DNA of 32,646 nucleotides from the NCBI GenBank assembly GCA_036443405.1, contig JAZFYD010000067.1, positions 1 through 32,646 on the forward strand. Direction: 5' to 3'. The DNA comes from JAZFYD01 sp036443405 (GTDB taxonomy: Bacteria; Planctomycetota; PLA2). Positions 30,433 to 32,646 of the stretch are shown here, piece after piece; the first letter of the stretch is position 1, and every line of letters begins with the position of its first letter. The notes below the pieces were generated by a model. That model saw only the letters and a program-made list of their open reading frames with translations. It was not told the DNA's origin and made no database searches. Both the position numbers and the translations under genes were made by a program.

Positions 30433-31560
30433 ATGACGAATTCCAGCCTTTCTTGGCTTGTCGCGATCTTGATCTTTGCCGGGTGCGATACCGGCGACGC
30501 AACCCGCGAGATCTCGGAGGTGCGCGAAGTTGCGCGCGAACGTCCGCCGTACCAGCGGCCGCCCACAACCGAAGAACGTTTTGGTTTGCGGCCGCGTGAC
30601 ACTGCGCACGGACACGGCGGGCAGGGTGCGCCTCACGGCAGGGCACAGCCGCGCTCGCGGCTGGCTTGGGATCTCCCGGACGGTTGGGAGAGGGGCCCGC
30701 AACGGCAGATGCGTGAAGCGAGCTTTGAGATCCGGGGCAAACCCGATCTCGACTGCTATGTCGCGAAGGCGCGCGGCGGCCTGGTGCCGAACCTCAATCG
30801 TTGGCGGCGTCAGATGGGGCTCTCGCCCGAAACTGCGGAAGTAATCGAGGCGCTGCCGCGCACGAGGCTGCTCGGCCGCGACGCAACGGTTGTCGATCTC
30901 GACGGAGAGTTCGCCGGCATGGGAGCCATGGAGAGCATGAAGGGATATCGCATGCTCGGGTTGATTCTCTTTGTCGGGGAAGACGGGCTCTTCTTGAAGA
31001 TGACCGGGCCGTTCGCGGCCGTCGAAAGCGAGAAGAAGAACTTTGATCGATTCGCCGCGTCGTTGCGCGTCGGGGCCCATGACGGTGGTGCCACAACGCC
31101 GCCTCTCCAGCGCGGCGGATCGGGCGGCGGCGATTTGAGCTGGAGGCCGCCGGACGGTTGGGAGAAACAGCCCGACCGGCAGATGCGCAAGGTCACCTAT
31201 CGACCTGCGGGGGACCCGAAAGCGCAGTGCTATGTTTCGGTCTGGCCCGGCAACGTTGGCGGCCTGCTCATGAACATCAACCGCTGGCGCGGAGAGGCGG
31301 GCGCGCAGCCACTGACGATGGCCGAAATCGACTTGCTTCCGAAGACCAAGGCGCTCGGGCGCGATGTTCCGCTGTTGCACGTCGAAGGCGACTTCCGGGG
31401 CATGGGCGGCGCGCCGCTTTCCGGTGCGGGGCTGATGGCCATCTTCTGCGAACTCACCGGCCGCACCGTCACGGTCAAGATGACGGGGCCGGCGGCGCTC
31501 GTGTCCAAGGAAAAAAGCAACTTCATCGCGTTTTGCGAATCGTTGAAGGCGGACCGTTGA
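30433..31560 (+). CDS. Lipoprotein with two tandem copies of one domain, upstream of resB
   Basis: A 375-residue lipoprotein (lipobox ILIFAGC, Cys18). After a Pro/Arg/His-rich linker come two homologous domains, ~77-213 and ~235-372. Each opens LxWxxPDGWE (LAWDLPDGWE, LSWRPPDGWE), has RQMR, a CYV strand, NxNRWR, an acidic helix (PETAEVIEALPRTRLLGRDA / MAEIDLLPKTKALGRDV), the DGEFAGMG/EGDFRGMG loop, and ends with KMTGPxxxVxxEKxNF. This is an internal duplication. The stop overlaps the resB start (TGATG), which ties it to cytochrome c maturation; lipoproteins of this look are found beside ResB/CcsA in planctomycete-like genomes. ATG at 30433 is the first start giving a signal peptide. Confidence 0.75.
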   Translation: MTNSSLSWLVAILIFAGCDTGDATREISEVREVARERPPYQRPPTTEERFGLRPRDTAHGHGGQGAPHGRAQPRSRLAWDLPDGWERGPQRQMREASFEIRGKPDLDCYVAKARGGLVPNLNRWRRQMGLSPETAEVIEALPRTRLLGRDATVVDLDGEFAGMGAMESMKGYRMLGLILFVGEDGLFLKMTGPFAAVESEKKNFDRFAASLRVGAHDGGATTPPLQRGGSGGGDLSWRPPDGWEKQPDRQMRKVTYRPAGDPKAQCYVSVWPGNVGGLLMNINRWRGEAGAQPLTMAEIDLLPKTKALGRDVPLLHVEGDFRGMGGAPLSGAGLMAIFCELTGRTVTVKMTGPAALVSKEKSNFIAFCESLKADR

Positions 31561-32646
31561 TGCGCGACTTGTTCGTCAAGGTGTATCGCACTCTTGGGTC
31601 CTTCGGACTCGCCTGCATCATCCTGTTGCTCATGATGGTGCTGACCTTGTTCGGGACGCTCGATCAACGGTGGATGAGCCTCTACGACGTGCAGAAGAAG
31701 TACTTCGAGTCCTGGATCGTCGTGATCGGGATTCTGCCGATTCCGGGCGCGGTGCCCCTGATGAGTTTGCTGTCCCTGAATCTCCTCGTCGGTGGCCTGA
31801 TCCGTTTGCGACGCACCTGGTCGCGCGCCGGCATCTTCGTGATTCACATTGGGATCTCGATCCTGTTACTCGGCAGCCTGGTCGAATACGTGGGCTCCAA
31901 CAAAGGCTACGTGCGCCTCTTCGAGGGCGACAAGAAAGGCGCGTTCCAGAGCCACTACGAGTGGGAAGTCACATTCAGCGAGTCTTTCGCGGACGGGCGC
32001 GAACGCGTGCACGTGATCATGGACGACAAGTTCGATGATCTGACCGGTTCAGACACCGCGGAATTCCGCCCTGAGGGGTTGCCGTTCACCGTGCAACTCA
32101 GCGGATACGTACGTAACGCAGGGCTGCGCCCCGCGCGACCCGGGACAGGCGTGGATGGCGTCGTGCTGACAAGGCGGCCGCTGGCCGAGGAGGCGGAGCA
32201 CAACGTCCCGGGGCTTCGTATCGTACTGATCGAGGACGGCGGCGAGCGGCACGAGGCGTTGCTTTGGGGGGCGCGGCATGTCCTTCCGTATGTGGTCGTC
32301 GCCGGCGGCAAGCCCTACGAGATCGAGTTGCACCCCCGGCGCTGGGTTCTGCCGTTCGAAGTGGAACTCACAAAGTTCCGGCGCGAGCTTCACCCGCGCA
32401 CGCAGCTTCCGAGTTCGTTTTCGAGCGATGTGACGCGCTACGAAGCGGGTTCGGCCGAAGAGATCCACATTAGAATGAACGAGCCGATGCGCCACCGCGG
32501 GTACACGTTCTATCAGTCGGGATGGGGTCCGCAGGGAGGGCCGCCAGGCGCGCGGATGTTCTCCGTTCTCGCCGTCGTCGAGAACCCCGCGGACCGCGTC
32601 CCGATCCTCGCGTGCGTCGTCATCGCGATCGGGATGTTGTGGCAAT
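31560..32646 (+). CDS. resB: ResB-like cytochrome c biogenesis protein, 3' end cut by window
   Basis: 362 codons of a membrane protein open to the window edge, starting at ATG 31560 inside the previous stop. Helices at ~14-35, ~60-80 and ~85-105 (CIILLLMMVLTLFGTLDQ, IFVIHIGISILLLGSLVE) are followed by a long periplasmic region and the ResB signature FYQSGWGPQGGPPGARMFSV, then VVENPADRVPILACVVIAIG. ResB with ResC/CcsA forms system II cytochrome c synthase, which attaches heme to CxxCH in the periplasm. That fits the multiheme cytochromes nearby. A CcsA partner or fusion would lie to the right, outside the window. Confidence 0.88.
   Translation, partial: MRDLFVKVYRTLGSFGLACIILLLMMVLTLFGTLDQRWMSLYDVQKKYFESWIVVIGILPIPGAVPLMSLLSLNLLVGGLIRLRRTWSRAGIFVIHIGISILLLGSLVEYVGSNKGYVRLFEGDKKGAFQSHYEWEVTFSESFADGRERVHVIMDDKFDDLTGSDTAEFRPEGLPFTVQLSGYVRNAGLRPARPGTGVDGVVLTRRPLAEEAEHNVPGLRIVLIEDGGERHEALLWGARHVLPYVVVAGGKPYEIELHPRRWVLPFEVELTKFRRELHPRTQLPSSFSSDVTRYEAGSAEEIHIRMNEPMRHRGYTFYQSGWGPQGGPPGARMFSVLAVVENPADRVPILACVVIAIGMLWQ

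Overview
The window is about 32.6 kb of GC-rich, gene-dense bacterial DNA with a Gram-negative envelope: outer-membrane-type barrels, lipoproteins, an RND efflux pump and periplasmic cytochromes. The gene content suggests Planctomycetota or a near relative. The hints are a PDZ plus alpha/alpha-toroid secreted protein of the DUF6288 type, an octaheme cytochrome fused to TPRs, a DUF3568-type lipoprotein, a type III PKS with an ICMT-like partner, a ResB system headed by a duplicated lipoprotein, and short dispersed palindromes between genes. This placement is inferred from gene content. No rRNA, tRNA, CRISPR array, transposase or phage gene was seen.

Layout. 1-1435: the end of a heavy-metal RND pump and a histidine-rich lipoprotein. 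1548-5825: a PDZ/toroid protein, an MFS transporter, a zinc-ribbon membrane protein and a secreted alpha/beta hydrolase. 5877-8306: a frameshifted small membrane protein, a double-CDGSH/glutamate-synthase-like fusion with a frame break, and an SRPBCC protein behind a CopY/BlaI-like palindrome. 8433-10401: a TIM-barrel isomerase-like protein and an exported tyrosine-phosphatase/cytochrome c' fusion. 10686-14115 (minus): sdhCAB. 14202-16454: an eight-heme cytochrome with HEAT and TPR regions. 16519-22444: an envelope/lipid operon with an LTA-synthase-like enzyme, a 35-residue membrane peptide, an MMPL exporter, a type III PKS and an ICMT-like methyltransferase. 22519-26382: a DUF3568-type lipoprotein, then two divergent paralogous lipoproteins and two paralogous barrel proteins. 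26379-29597 (minus): two tandem family 2 glycosyltransferases and NhaA. 29633-30216 (minus): a decayed multiheme cytochrome. 30433-end: a duplicated-domain lipoprotein and ResB, cut by the window edge.

How the genes fit together. Respiration and heme biology recur in SdhCAB, the octaheme cytochrome, the phosphatase-cytochrome fusion, the decayed cytochrome and ResB. The second theme is envelope construction: the PKS/MMPL/LTA-synthase-like operon and the four-gene barrel cluster. Many junctions are translationally coupled (ATGA, GTGA, TTGA, TGATG). Three loci carry single frame breaks (about 6090, 6543 and 29728). Assembly indels cannot be excluded for any of them, but the last locus has also lost three of its four heme motifs by substitution, which looks like genuine decay. 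The strongest candidates for undescribed biology are the barrel/lipoprotein cluster, the phosphatase-cytochrome c' fusion, and the PKS operon with its exporter and LTA-synthase-like neighbour.
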